From the NCBI RefSeq assembly GCF_013304735.1, contig NZ_JAAITI010000019.1, positions 1-64,000 of the forward strand: a DNA stretch of 64,000 bases, read 5' to 3'. Of this stretch, positions 33,937 to 42,864 are shown piece by piece. The DNA is from Blautia luti (GTDB taxonomy: Bacteria; Bacillota; Clostridia; Lachnospirales; Lachnospiraceae). The translations under genes were made by a program, and so were the position numbers. Below the pieces are notes generated by a model, which was not told the DNA's origin, ran no database searches, and worked only from the letters and a program-made list of their open reading frames with translations. Each line of letters begins with the position of its first letter. The first letter of the stretch is position 1.

Positions 33937-36099
33937 ATGAGCGAGACAAAAGGAAGAGTGACCATCCCGACAGATCTGGATGTGATTCCGGAGACACTGA
34001 AAATGCTGGATGAGTGGGGTGCAGATGCCATCCGTGACTGTGACGGAACAGAATTTCCGGCAGAGCTGAAAAATACAGGGGCCAAGATATATGCTACCTA
34101 TTATACTACCAGAAAGGATAATGCCTGGGCGAAGGCACATCCGGAAGAGATCCAGCAGATGTATATCATGACATCTTTTCACACGGCAGTTTCCGATACT
34201 CTGGAGATACACCTGATGGACCATCTGTATCCGGATATGCTTGCTGTCAATACCAGAGATGATATTAAAAGATGGTGGGAAGTTATGGACCGTACCACAG
34301 GAGAGGCTGTCGGTACAGAAGAATGGTCCTATGATGAAAAATCCGGAAATGTGGTGATCCGTCCGGCAAAAGAGTTTCATGAGTATACGGTAAGTTTTCT
34401 TGCATATATCATGTGGGACCCGGTACATATGTACAATGCTGTTGTCAATGACTGGAAGGATGTAGAGCCTCAGATCACCTTTGATGTGCGCCAGCCTGCA
34501 ACACGGGCACATTCCCTGGAACGTCTCCGCAGATTTCTGGATTCGCATGATTATGTGAACGTGGTACGATTTACCACATTTTTTCATCAGTTTACGCTGA
34601 TCTTTGACGAGATGGCAAGAGAAAAATATGTGGACTGGTTTGGATATTCTGCCTCAGTGAGCCCTTATATTCTGGAACAGTTTGAGCGGGAAGTAGGCTA
34701 TAAATTCCGTCCGGAGTTTATCATTGACCAGGGGTATATGAATAATACCTACCGTATCCCGTCAAAGGAATTTAAAGATTTCCAGGCTTTTCAGAGAAGA
34801 GAAGTGGCAAAGCTTGCAAAGGAAATGGTAGATATTGTCCATGAGTATGGAAAAGAAGCCATGATGTTCATGGGCGATCACTGGATCGGCATGGAGCCTT
34901 TTATGGATGAGTTTGCATCCATCGGGCTGGATGCAGTAGTGGGAAGTGTGGGAAACGGAGCAACCTTACGCCTGTTCAGTGATATTAAACATGTAAAATA
35001 TACAGAAGGAAGATTTCTTCCATACTTTTTCCCGGACACCTTCCATGAGGGCGGCGATCCTGTAAAAGAGGCAAAAGTAAACTGGGTGACTGCAAGAAGA
35101 GCCATCCTTCGAAGTCCGATCCAGAGGATTGGTTACGGCGGCTATCTGAAGCTGGCTCTGGAATTTCCGGATTTCGTACAGTATATCAAAGAGGTCTGCC
35201 AGGAATTCCGCGTGCTCTATGACAACATCCAGGGAACTACACCGTACTGCGTAAAACGTGTGGCAGTTTTAAACTGCTGGGGAAAAATGCGCTCCTGGGG
35301 CAATCATATGGTACATCATGCCATCTATTACAAGCAGAATTATTCTTATTTCGGCATCATCGAGGCATTAAGCGGTGCGCCGTTTGATGTTTCCTTTATC
35401 AGTTTTGACGACATCCGTGAGGACAAAGAGCTTCTGAATAATTTTGACGTGATCATCAATGTAGGTGATGGGGACACTGCACAGTCCGGCGGCGAGAACT
35501 GGGCAGATCCGGTGATCCTTACAGCAGTGCGGAAATTTGTCTATAATGGCGGCGGATTTATCGGTGTCGGCGAACCGGCTGCTCATCAGTGGCAGGGAAA
35601 ATTCTTTCAGCTGGATGATATCCTGGGAGTAGAGGAAGAAAGAGGATTTAATCTCAATACAGACAAATACAACTGGGAAGAACACAGAGATCATTTTATT
35701 CTGGAAGATACAGACGGAACCGTAGATTTCGGCGAGGGCAAAAAGAATATCTTTGCACTGCCGGATACGAAGATCCTGATCCAGAAAGACCAGGAAGTCC
35801 AGATGGCGGTGAAAACCTTTGGAAAAGGCCGTGGTGTTTATATCAGCGGACTTCCGTACAGCTTCTGTAACAGCCGTATTCTTTACAGAGCTGTACTCTG
35901 GTCAGCGGCAGCGGAAGGCGAACTTCACCGTTGGTTTTCTTCCAATTATAATGTGGAAGTACATGCTTATGTGAAAAATAAGAAATACTGTGTGGTAAAC
36001 AACACGTATGAGCCACAGGATACCACAGTTTACACAGGGGACGGACAGAGTTTTGACCTTCATCTGGAAGCCAATGAGATCCGCTGGTATCAGATCTGA
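33937..36099 (+). CDS. lnpA: 1,3-beta-galactosyl-N-acetylhexosamine phosphorylase, GH112
   Basis: A 720-aa enzyme matching GH112 across its length: GRVTIPTDLDVIPETLKML and DAIRDCDGTEFP (general-acid Asp region) at the N-terminus, RFTTFFHQFTLIFDEMAREKYVDWFGY in the barrel, GDHWIGMEPF, and a glutamine-amidotransferase-like middle domain (NCWGKMRSWGNHMVHH). ATG 33937 follows GGAGGT by 7 bp. It splits lacto-N-biose or galacto-N-biose with phosphate to Gal-1-P and GlcNAc/GalNAc. GH112 also includes galactosyl-rhamnose phosphorylases; the adjacent HexNAc kinase argues for the HexNAc substrate. Confidence 0.9.
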   Translation: MSETKGRVTIPTDLDVIPETLKMLDEWGADAIRDCDGTEFPAELKNTGAKIYATYYTTRKDNAWAKAHPEEIQQMYIMTSFHTAVSDTLEIHLMDHLYPDMLAVNTRDDIKRWWEVMDRTTGEAVGTEEWSYDEKSGNVVIRPAKEFHEYTVSFLAYIMWDPVHMYNAVVNDWKDVEPQITFDVRQPATRAHSLERLRRFLDSHDYVNVVRFTTFFHQFTLIFDEMAREKYVDWFGYSASVSPYILEQFEREVGYKFRPEFIIDQGYMNNTYRIPSKEFKDFQAFQRREVAKLAKEMVDIVHEYGKEAMMFMGDHWIGMEPFMDEFASIGLDAVVGSVGNGATLRLFSDIKHVKYTEGRFLPYFFPDTFHEGGDPVKEAKVNWVTARRAILRSPIQRIGYGGYLKLALEFPDFVQYIKEVCQEFRVLYDNIQGTTPYCVKRVAVLNCWGKMRSWGNHMVHHAIYYKQNYSYFGIIEALSGAPFDVSFISFDDIREDKELLNNFDVIINVGDGDTAQSGGENWADPVILTAVRKFVYNGGGFIGVGEPAAHQWQGKFFQLDDILGVEEERGFNLNTDKYNWEEHRDHFILEDTDGTVDFGEGKKNIFALPDTKILIQKDQEVQMAVKTFGKGRGVYISGLPYSFCNSRILYRAVLWSAAAEGELHRWFSSNYNVEVHAYVKNKKYCVVNNTYEPQDTTVYTGDGQSFDLHLEANEIRWYQI

Positions 36100-36198
36100 G
36101 AAAAGTGTCGTTCGTGAAGATTCTGTGAAATTTCCTGACGGCGTTGACAGAGGATAAAACCTATAATACAATAAGCCTATCACAATACTAGGAAATAA

Positions 36199-36240
36199 AA
36201 AACTGTTACAGTAGAATCTATGATTTATTGTAACAGTTTT
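36199..36240 (+). terminator. Terminator of the sugar operon
   Basis: Perfect 12-bp arms AAAACTGTTACA / TGTAACAGTTTT, 18-nt loop, then a T-rich tail. Confidence 0.85.
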
Positions 36241-36315
36241 TGTTTTGTTTTAAATGAAAAATGGAATGTGGGAGTCTGATTCAGAAATCTTATGAAAAAG
36301 GTGAGGAGAAAAACA

Positions 36316-37671
36316 TTGAAACATGAGAGGGTATATATTGATGGTATGACCTGTATCAACTGTCAGACTAGGATCTGGAATGCACTGAGATCCAGAACCG
36401 GGATTACAGATGTCACAGTCAGTTATGAACGGTCACAGGCAGAATTTTACTATGAGCCACAGCAGATCACACTGGATGAGATCCGTAAGCTGATCGAGGA
36501 TCTGGGATATCAGATGATCCCCGGGGAGAAATTCAGAAGAAAACGTTTCTGTCAGGCGGCAGGAGAAATTTTTGTGATCGCCTTTCTGTTTCTGGTCCTG
36601 CAACACTTTGGGATTCTTAACCATCTTGCGCCGGATTCTCTTGCAGAGACAGGAATGGGATATGGAATGCTGTTTGTCATTGGCCTGATCACTTCTGTAC
36701 ATTGTATTGCCATGTGTGGCGGGATCAATCTTTCCCAGACCTTGCAGAAGCAAGAAGCGAACGCAGAGGAAATATCAAGGTCAATGTTTCGGAATACATT
36801 TTCCTATAATATGGGACGGGTTGTTTCCTATACTGTGATAGGAGGAGTTCTCGGGGCCGTGGGTGGTCTGGCAGGGATCGGTGACAGTTTACAGACTTCC
36901 ACCGTGTTTCAGGGATCTCTGAAACTCCTGGCTGGAATTATCATGGTCGTTATGGGGGGAAATATGCTGGGGATTTTTCCGGGACTTCGGAAACTGAGGA
37001 TTCACATTTCATTTTCTGGTAGGAAATCTTTATGGAAAAAAAGGACACCTTTTCTGGTTGGGCTGTGTAATGGGTTCATGCCCTGTGGACCACTGCAGTC
37101 TATGGAGATTGTTGCACTGGCTTCCGGAAGCTGGGCCTCCGGAGCTTTTTCCATGTTCTGTTTCAGTCTGGGAACGGTTCCTCTGATGCTGGGATTTGGT
37201 TCGATTTTTTCCGCACTGGGAAAGAAATTTACCAGACAGATCCTAAAAACAGGCGCGATCCTGGTGGTTGTTATGGGGCTGGCTATGATGTCTCAGGGGA
37301 GTGCGCTATCAGGTTTTGGTAGCAGGTCCGGCGAAAAGGCGGCAACAGAAGCGGACAATGTGCAGGATAATGATCAGACAGATACGGCAGTGGAAAAAGA
37401 TGGAGTGCAGTATGTTTCCAGTATATTGCGTTCTGGACGGTATCCGGATATTACTGTGAAGGCAGGGGAACCTGTAAAGTGGGAGATCCAGGTACCGGAG
37501 GGCAGCATCAATGGATGTAATTATAAGATGATCCTTCAGGATTTTGGAATGGATCATACTTTCGAGAACGGAGAAAATGTCATCGAATTTATACCGGAAA
37601 AAGAAGGCGTCTATACGTATAGCTGCTGGATGGGCATGATCACAGGGACTATTTATGTAACAGGAAAATAA
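36316..37671 (+). CDS. HMA - TauE/SafE(DsbD_2-like) - cupredoxin-like fusion membrane protein
   Basis: A 451-aa three-part protein. N-terminal heavy-metal-associated domain with MTCINCQ (the MTCxxC copper motif); central six-helix transporter domain with SVHCIAMCGGI and GLCNGFMPCGPL, the cysteine motifs of the DsbD_2/TauE-SafE group; C-terminal soluble domain (~360-451) with NGCNYKM and YSCWMGM, resembling a cupredoxin with possible Cu ligands. The start is probably TTG 36316 (GGTGAGGAG 7 bp upstream); ATG 36292 lacks a ribosome site. Family knowledge links such proteins to copper handling or thiol-electron transfer. Followed by a DUF2318-like lipoprotein. Confidence 0.8.
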   Translation: MKHERVYIDGMTCINCQTRIWNALRSRTGITDVTVSYERSQAEFYYEPQQITLDEIRKLIEDLGYQMIPGEKFRRKRFCQAAGEIFVIAFLFLVLQHFGILNHLAPDSLAETGMGYGMLFVIGLITSVHCIAMCGGINLSQTLQKQEANAEEISRSMFRNTFSYNMGRVVSYTVIGGVLGAVGGLAGIGDSLQTSTVFQGSLKLLAGIIMVVMGGNMLGIFPGLRKLRIHISFSGRKSLWKKRTPFLVGLCNGFMPCGPLQSMEIVALASGSWASGAFSMFCFSLGTVPLMLGFGSIFSALGKKFTRQILKTGAILVVVMGLAMMSQGSALSGFGSRSGEKAATEADNVQDNDQTDTAVEKDGVQYVSSILRSGRYPDITVKAGEPVKWEIQVPEGSINGCNYKMILQDFGMDHTFENGENVIEFIPEKEGVYTYSCWMGMITGTIYVTGK

Positions 37672-37693
37672 AAACAGAGGAGTAATGTTAAAG

Positions 37694-38041
37694 ATGAAAA
37701 AATTTATGATAACAGGTATGGTGTTTCTCACAGCAATGACAGTGCTTGCAGGATGTGGAAATGCAACCGAAACAACAACTACAGAAGAGATTTCCACAGC
37801 AGATGAAAATCAGGAAATCAGCGTCAGCTCCGGCGGGAACCTGACCATACCGGTTGACGAACTGACAGAAAATGCAGCTTTTTATTCTGTAAATGTAGAT
37901 GGCACAGAAATGGAAGTGATGGCAGTAAAGACTTCGGATGGAACCATCCGTACCGCTTTTAATACCTGCCAGATCTGTTATGATTCCGGAAATGGCTATT
38001 ATAAACAGGAAGGGTGCATATCAGAGTTAATGCAGCATTGA
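37694..38041 (+). CDS. Short DUF2318-like lipoprotein (possibly truncated)
   Basis: A 115-aa lipoprotein (lipobox VLAGC, Cys ~21), Thr/Glu-rich linker, then a domain ending RTAFNTCQICYDSGNGYYKQEG, which matches the first CxxC motif of DUF2318 proteins. In typical members a second CxxC segment follows QEG; here the frame reaches a stop nine codons later, and none of the three forward frames restores it. It starts 22 bp after the fusion protein gene. It may be a natural short form or a decayed one. Confidence 0.7.
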   Translation: MKKFMITGMVFLTAMTVLAGCGNATETTTTEEISTADENQEISVSSGGNLTIPVDELTENAAFYSVNVDGTEMEVMAVKTSDGTIRTAFNTCQICYDSGNGYYKQEGCISELMQH

Positions 38042-38091
38042 CAGGAAAAAGAAAACATCATATAATAAATCCATTCCAAAAGAGGGAAAAC

Positions 38092-38132
38092 AAGGCTGTT
38101 ACAATAGAAAAATCTATTATAGCAGCTTTTTT
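38092..38132 (+). terminator. Terminator after the DUF2318-like gene
   Basis: Nested hairpin: AAGGCTG/CAGC(TT) outer pairing and AATAGA/TCTATT inner pairing with an AAAA loop, followed by six T. Confidence 0.7.
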
Positions 38133-38175
38133 ACTGCTATTGACAGACAATTTTGCTTACAAAAAGGAGGTCTTT

Positions 38176-39012
38176 ATGAACAAAAAAATCAAAACATTGT
38201 TTTCGTATCTGATGATCATTATCGGAGCCATACTGGCCAGCTTTTCCGTTGCCTGTATCCTGCTTCCCAATGATGCCATCGATTACGGAACTGCCGGAAT
38301 TGCCATTATCATAAGCAAACTCACTGGGTATAATCTGTCGTTGTGTGTACTGATTGTCTTTCTGCCATTTCTGATCGCCGGGATCATTCTTATCGGTAAA
38401 TATTTCTTTGCAAAAACGTTCGTAGGTTTTGTAATCTACACAATAGGTCTTTCCTACTTTGAAAAAATCCCTTTTGAACTAAATACAGAACATTTTATTG
38501 CGGTGGCTTTCGGAGGGGCGATTCTTGGAGCAGGACTTTCTCTGATTCTCCGAAATGGTGGCTGCATTGACGGCTCTGAGATTTTTGCCAATATCATTGT
38601 AAAAAAAATCTACAATCATTCGGGCAAAGACTACAGTATTTCCTACATATTAATTGTATTCAATGCCTGTGTATATGGGGCGGTGTTTGTACTTCTTGAC
38701 AGAGATTCCGCACTTTTAAGTCTTCTGGTGTACATCGTGGCAACTTCCATCATCGATCATTTCACAGATCATTTTGAGGCATTGAAACAGGTGACCATCA
38801 TCACAAAAGATCCAGATTCAATCATCTGCGATATTAAAGAAGAACTGAATAAAACCTGTACTATTATCAATTCTTCCGGTGTGAACGCGGGGGAAAATAA
38901 AACATTGATCTGTTATGTGAATTACTTTGAACTGCAGAAAGTGAAAGAGATTATTTCCAGGAATAAAGGATCTTTCAGTACTGTTTCAACTATTGATGAG
39001 ATCCTGCGATAA
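38176..39012 (+). CDS. YitT family membrane protein
   Basis: A 278-aa protein with five to six N-terminal hydrophobic helices (to ~170) and a C-terminal cytoplasmic DUF2179 domain (QVTIITKDPDSIICDIKEEL, ending GSFSTVSTIDEILR). The conserved LRNGGCIDGSEIFA segment lies between. ATG 38176 follows AAAAAGGAGG by 7 bp. Function of YitT proteins is not established. Confidence 0.92.
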   Translation: MNKKIKTLFSYLMIIIGAILASFSVACILLPNDAIDYGTAGIAIIISKLTGYNLSLCVLIVFLPFLIAGIILIGKYFFAKTFVGFVIYTIGLSYFEKIPFELNTEHFIAVAFGGAILGAGLSLILRNGGCIDGSEIFANIIVKKIYNHSGKDYSISYILIVFNACVYGAVFVLLDRDSALLSLLVYIVATSIIDHFTDHFEALKQVTIITKDPDSIICDIKEELNKTCTIINSSGVNAGENKTLICYVNYFELQKVKEIISRNKGSFSTVSTIDEILR

Positions 39013-39093
39013 GGCTTTACAATAAAAGATGGGTTTTTCTCCGAAAAAATGTTATCCTGTATAAGGATGAGGAAAAAACAAAGGAGAAGAATT

Positions 39094-39609
39094 ATGAATC
39101 TATCAGAAAAATACGAATTTCGTTCCATACGTAAGGATGAGGCAGATCAGGCGACAGAGATCGAGCAGATCTGTTTCCCTCCGGCAGAGACAATCAGCAG
39201 AAAGGATATTATAGACCGGGTGGAAAAAATCCCGGAACTGTTTTTTGTGGCAGAAGACCGGGAAACAGGGAAGCTGGCAGGATATCTTACAGGTCTTGCA
39301 ACGGATGAAGAAGTTTTTCAGGATAAGTTTTTTACAGATGCAGACTTAAGTATGCCGAATGGCAAGAACAATATGCTTCTTGGCCTGGAAGTTCTTCCGG
39401 AACATCGCGGACAGGGGATTGCCAGGGAATTGATGATGCGTTATCTTGCCAGAGAGCAGGAACGGGGGAGAAAGAAAGCGATCCTCACCTGCGTGGATGG
39501 GAAAGTCGGAATGTATGAAAGGATGGGATTTGAATATACAGGAATTTCCGCTTCTGTTTTGGGAAATGTAAAATGGAATGAGATGGAATATATATTCCAA
39601 TGCCTTTGA
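39094..39609 (+). CDS. GNAT family N-acetyltransferase
   Basis: A 171-aa acetyltransferase. The acetyl-CoA loop LEVLPEHRGQGIARELM (residues ~96-112) fits the Q/RxxGxG/A signature, and the C-terminal YERMGFEYTG is the usual end of the fold. It resembles arylalkylamine-type acetyltransferases in its N-terminus (ICFPPAETIS). Ribosome site AAAGGAG lies 9 bp before ATG 39094. Substrate unknown. Confidence 0.9.
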   Translation: MNLSEKYEFRSIRKDEADQATEIEQICFPPAETISRKDIIDRVEKIPELFFVAEDRETGKLAGYLTGLATDEEVFQDKFFTDADLSMPNGKNNMLLGLEVLPEHRGQGIARELMMRYLAREQERGRKKAILTCVDGKVGMYERMGFEYTGISASVLGNVKWNEMEYIFQCL

Positions 39610-39743
39610 AAAAGATGTACAGCTGATCAAAAGTGCGGGAATGAATGAGCGCATATCCAAGCCTCTTGATACAACGAGGCTTTGGATGTGCTGTGGAAGT
39701 GGATCTAAAGTCTGTTCGCTTAAAGAGTGAAGATTCTGTGAAA

Positions 39744-40799
39744 TCAGCATTCATTATTGAAAGAAGAAATCTGCTTCACAGAATCTCTTAAAATTAATTT
39801 TGTACCAATCCGGAGTTTGCGTGAGCGCAGCTCCGGAATTTCTTTTTCCCGGTTGCTGATCATACGCAGAAGTTCATCGACTGTTTCCACAGAGATGGCA
39901 TGCTTGGAAACATCTACAGAAGTCAGAGGAGGAACGGTAACCTGACAGGCTGGGCGGTCGTTGAATCCTACCAGGGAAATTTCCTCTGGAACCTGATATC
40001 CCTGTTCTGTCAGTGCGCGCAGAACTCCTACGGTGATGGTATCGTCATCTGTCACAAAAGCAGTTGGCAGGGAAGCGTGTGACCGGTCAAAGGATTCCAG
40101 ATATTCCCGCATATCCCGGTAGCTGCTTTCTTCTGTATAATGAAGGGTAATAATATCTTTTTCATCAAGATTCAGACCAAAATGCTCCATGGCTGCCCGG
40201 TATCCGTTCTCACGTTCCACAAAACTGTTGATCCGGATGTTACATTTCAGATAACCGATTCTTTTGTGTCCCATTTTGACGAGGTGTTCAATTGCCTGAA
40301 AAGAGCCCATCTGATTATTGATGGCAACAGTATTGCAGGAAAGCCTGGAAAAATCATTATCCATTGCAACAAACGGATAGGGAAGCTTCTGAAAAAGAGC
40401 AATATCTTCATCCTGCATTTCTGTGGCAAAGATAATGGCCCCCTGACAGTTCAGGGTATTCAGATAAGAAAGCTGCGGGGCCAGTTCCCGACGTTTGTCT
40501 ACCGTGCAGAGAATGATATTGTAACCAAAAGAACGGGCATGGTTTTCTATATTTTCCATTAAAAGAAGAAAAAAAGGATGCAGATCCAGAATTTCTCCGT
40601 GGCGTTTGTAAATAATAAAAGCCAGATTTGTTCCGGCGGGAGCGGATACTTTTTTGATCAGATTTCCGTAGCCCATTTCTTTCAGCTGGGAGAGTACTTT
40701 GGTACGGGTGGCGTCGGACACGCCAGGTTTATGGTTGATGATCAGTGAAAGTGCTGCCGGTGAAATTCCCAGTTTTTGAGCAATTTCTTTATTTGTCAT
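39744..40799 (-). CDS. LacI family transcriptional regulator
   Basis: A 351-aa repressor: N-terminal LacI helix-turn-helix (NKEIAQKLGISPAALSLIINHKPGVSDATRTKV) and a type 1 periplasmic-binding effector domain. ATG 40799 is supported by AAAGGAGG on the minus strand; the open frame continues upstream without a ribosome site. Its consensus promoter lies at 40874-40846. It is divergent from an esterase gene at 41089. Candidate operators are at 40882-40916. The 3' end forms a 12-bp inverted repeat across the stop codon. Confidence 0.92.
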   Translation of the reverse strand: MTNKEIAQKLGISPAALSLIINHKPGVSDATRTKVLSQLKEMGYGNLIKKVSAPAGTNLAFIIYKRHGEILDLHPFFLLLMENIENHARSFGYNIILCTVDKRRELAPQLSYLNTLNCQGAIIFATEMQDEDIALFQKLPYPFVAMDNDFSRLSCNTVAINNQMGSFQAIEHLVKMGHKRIGYLKCNIRINSFVERENGYRAAMEHFGLNLDEKDIITLHYTEESSYRDMREYLESFDRSHASLPTAFVTDDDTITVGVLRALTEQGYQVPEEISLVGFNDRPACQVTVPPLTSVDVSKHAISVETVDELLRMISNREKEIPELRSRKLRIGTKLILRDSVKQISSFNNEC

Positions 40800-41088
40800 A
40801 TCAAAAATCCTCCTTTGGAGTGCAATACATCGTTTATTATTGTAAATTATATAGTAGTTCATAAAGAAAGTCAATTGTTTAGTGAAGCGTTTAGATAAAT
40901 ATTTAGCGCTTATAAACAAAATATTTAGTACAGTTTTAAAAGATTAAGTGTGAATTTCAGTTTTTGCGCCAGACGGTGAAAAACAGAATATTGGATGAAA
41001 AAATAAAGGCAGAAAGAGTGGTATTGTGATAAAATAGAAAAAAGATCCTTCGAAAACAGAATATAATAATCAGAAAGGGGTAGATACT
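40800..41088. promoter_or_regulatory. Divergent LacI/esterase promoter region
   Basis: On the minus strand TTGACT (40874-40869), 17 bp, TATAAT (40851-40846) drives the LacI gene. Two LacI-type half-palindromes, GTGAAGCGTTTAG (40882-40894) and TTTAGCGCTTATAAA (40902-40916), lie upstream of that promoter and could serve both directions. No clear promoter was found for the esterase gene. Confidence 0.6.
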
Positions 41089-41949
41089 ATGGCAAAAGCA
41101 GAAAAGCAGACACTGAAACTGGAAATAGAAAAACCGCAGTACATTACGGTAAGTGATGTAACCTATGCACAGGTGGACTCCTGGTTTGGTCATTGCAGAA
41201 GAGACCTGAAATTAGATATTATCTATCCGGAAGCGCAGGATGGAGCCACATATCCGTGCATACTCTGGATCTGTGGCGGAGCGTGGCTGATGATGGATAA
41301 ATCAGCCCATAATCTTTATCTGAGCAGACTGGCTGGCAGCGGTTTTGTAGTAGCAAGTGTGGAGTACCGTACTTCTAATCAGGGGCCGTATCCAATGCCT
41401 CTGCAGGATGTAAAAGCAGCAATCCGCTATCTGAAAGCGCACGCGGACCGGTTCCGTATCAATAAAGAAAAAATGGGAGTTATGGGAGAATCTGCCGGAG
41501 GATATCTTGCCTGTATGGCTGCACTGGACAATGATCCGTCTCTGGATGTAGGAGAATATCTGGAAGAATCCAGCAAAGTACAGGCCGCCTGCCCCTGGTA
41601 TCCGCCTACGGATCTTTCTGCATTTCCGTGTGAATCCGCAGAACAATGTGCTTCTTCCGCAGAGTCTCTTCTTCTGGGCTTTAATTCCAAGCGAAACAGG
41701 GAAAAGGCGTATAACTGCAGTCCGGTATCCAAAGTAACAAAAGATGCACCGCCATTTCTGATCATCCATGGAAACTGTGACCGGACAGTGCCGTATGTAC
41801 AGTCAAAAACATTATATAATCTACTGGAAGCGCAGGACTGTGATGTAACCTTGCTGACGTTGGACGGGGCAGATCATGCGGATCTTCAGTTTTTCCAGGA
41901 TGAGACATGGAAACGGATTATTGATTTTTTCAGAAGAAAATTAAAATAA
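41089..41949 (+). CDS. Alpha/beta hydrolase (BD-FAE-like esterase)
   Basis: A 286-aa cytoplasmic hydrolase. Oxyanion loop ICGGAWLMMDK (~64-74), nucleophile elbow MGESAGGYLA (Ser ~132), acid in IHGNCDRTVPY and His in DGADHADLQFF. This matches the BD-FAE/acetylxylan-esterase-like group of carbohydrate-linked esterases. No signal peptide, so it would deacylate imported oligosaccharides. The divergent LacI gene suggests sugar control. Ribosome site AAAGGGG precedes ATG 41089. Confidence 0.85.
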   Translation: MAKAEKQTLKLEIEKPQYITVSDVTYAQVDSWFGHCRRDLKLDIIYPEAQDGATYPCILWICGGAWLMMDKSAHNLYLSRLAGSGFVVASVEYRTSNQGPYPMPLQDVKAAIRYLKAHADRFRINKEKMGVMGESAGGYLACMAALDNDPSLDVGEYLEESSKVQAACPWYPPTDLSAFPCESAEQCASSAESLLLGFNSKRNREKAYNCSPVSKVTKDAPPFLIIHGNCDRTVPYVQSKTLYNLLEAQDCDVTLLTLDGADHADLQFFQDETWKRIIDFFRRKLK

Positions 41950-42016
41950 AACAGAAAACAGGGGATTTTTGGGGCATGGCTCTGACGATATTAAGATAAG
42001 AAAGGAAGCGGAAACG

Positions 42017-42829
42017 ATGTATCAGAAATTAATGACATGTCTGGAAAGTGTAAGAAAGAAAACGGATTTCAAACCGGAAGTTGCACTGGTTCTTGGATCT
42101 GGACTTGGTGATTTTGCAGAGCGGATCCAGATCGAACAGATCATTAAATATACAGATATCGAAGGATTTCCGGTATCTACAGTAAAAGGACATAAGGGAC
42201 GCTTTGTATTCGGTTATGTAGAAAAAACACCGGTTGTGATCATGCAGGGTCGGGTTCATTATTATGAAGGATATCCAATGTCTGACGTAGTTCTTCCGAC
42301 ACGCCTGATGGGGCTGCTTGGGGCAAAAAAACTGCTTCTTACCAATGCAGCCGGAGGTGCCAACCCATCCTTCCATCCCGGCGATCTTATGATGATTACA
42401 GATCATATTACAACTGCAGTTCCAAGTCCTTTGATTGGACCCAATATTGATGAGCTTGGAACCAGATTTCCGGATATGAGTGAAGTATACAGTCTCCGCC
42501 TTCAGGATGTGATCCGTAAATGTGCGGTGGAATGTGGCATTGAACTTCAGAAAGGTGTTTATGTGCAGTTTACAGGCCCTAACTATGAGACACCGGCAGA
42601 GATAAGACTTGCTCAGCGATGGGGTGGAGATGCGGTTGGAATGAGTACAGCATGTGAAGCCATGGCTGCCCGCCATATGGGAATGGAAGTCTGCGGAATT
42701 TCCTGCATTACAAATATGGCAGCAGGGATTTCCAAGGAAGCTCTGAATCATGAAGAAGTGCAGGAGACGGCAGACCGCGTGGCAAAATCTTTCCAGAAAC
42801 TGGTTGAAAAAGTTGTTGTAAATATGTGA
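42017..42829 (+). CDS. Purine-nucleoside phosphorylase (trimeric type)
   Basis: A 270-aa enzyme with the PNP/MTAP class 2 layout: phosphate-binding LVLGSGLGDF, KGHKGRFVFG, MQGRVHYYEG, LTNAAGGANPSFHPGDLM, base-binding GPNYETPAEIR and VGMSTACEAMAARHMGM. It cleaves inosine/guanosine with phosphate for purine salvage. ATG 42017 follows AAAGGAAG; the frame extends upstream without a ribosome site. Followed 35 bp later by the RelA/SpoT-domain gene. Confidence 0.93.
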   Translation: MYQKLMTCLESVRKKTDFKPEVALVLGSGLGDFAERIQIEQIIKYTDIEGFPVSTVKGHKGRFVFGYVEKTPVVIMQGRVHYYEGYPMSDVVLPTRLMGLLGAKKLLLTNAAGGANPSFHPGDLMMITDHITTAVPSPLIGPNIDELGTRFPDMSEVYSLRLQDVIRKCAVECGIELQKGVYVQFTGPNYETPAEIRLAQRWGGDAVGMSTACEAMAARHMGMEVCGISCITNMAAGISKEALNHEEVQETADRVAKSFQKLVEKVVVNM

Positions 42830-42864
42830 TCCTGAAAAACTAAAATAAGAAAAGAGAAACACAA

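Noticed and set aside
38014-38175. 54-codon N-terminal extension of the YitT protein
   Set aside because: It overlaps the lipoprotein gene and a terminator; ATG 38176 has a near-perfect ribosome site and gives the family N-terminus.
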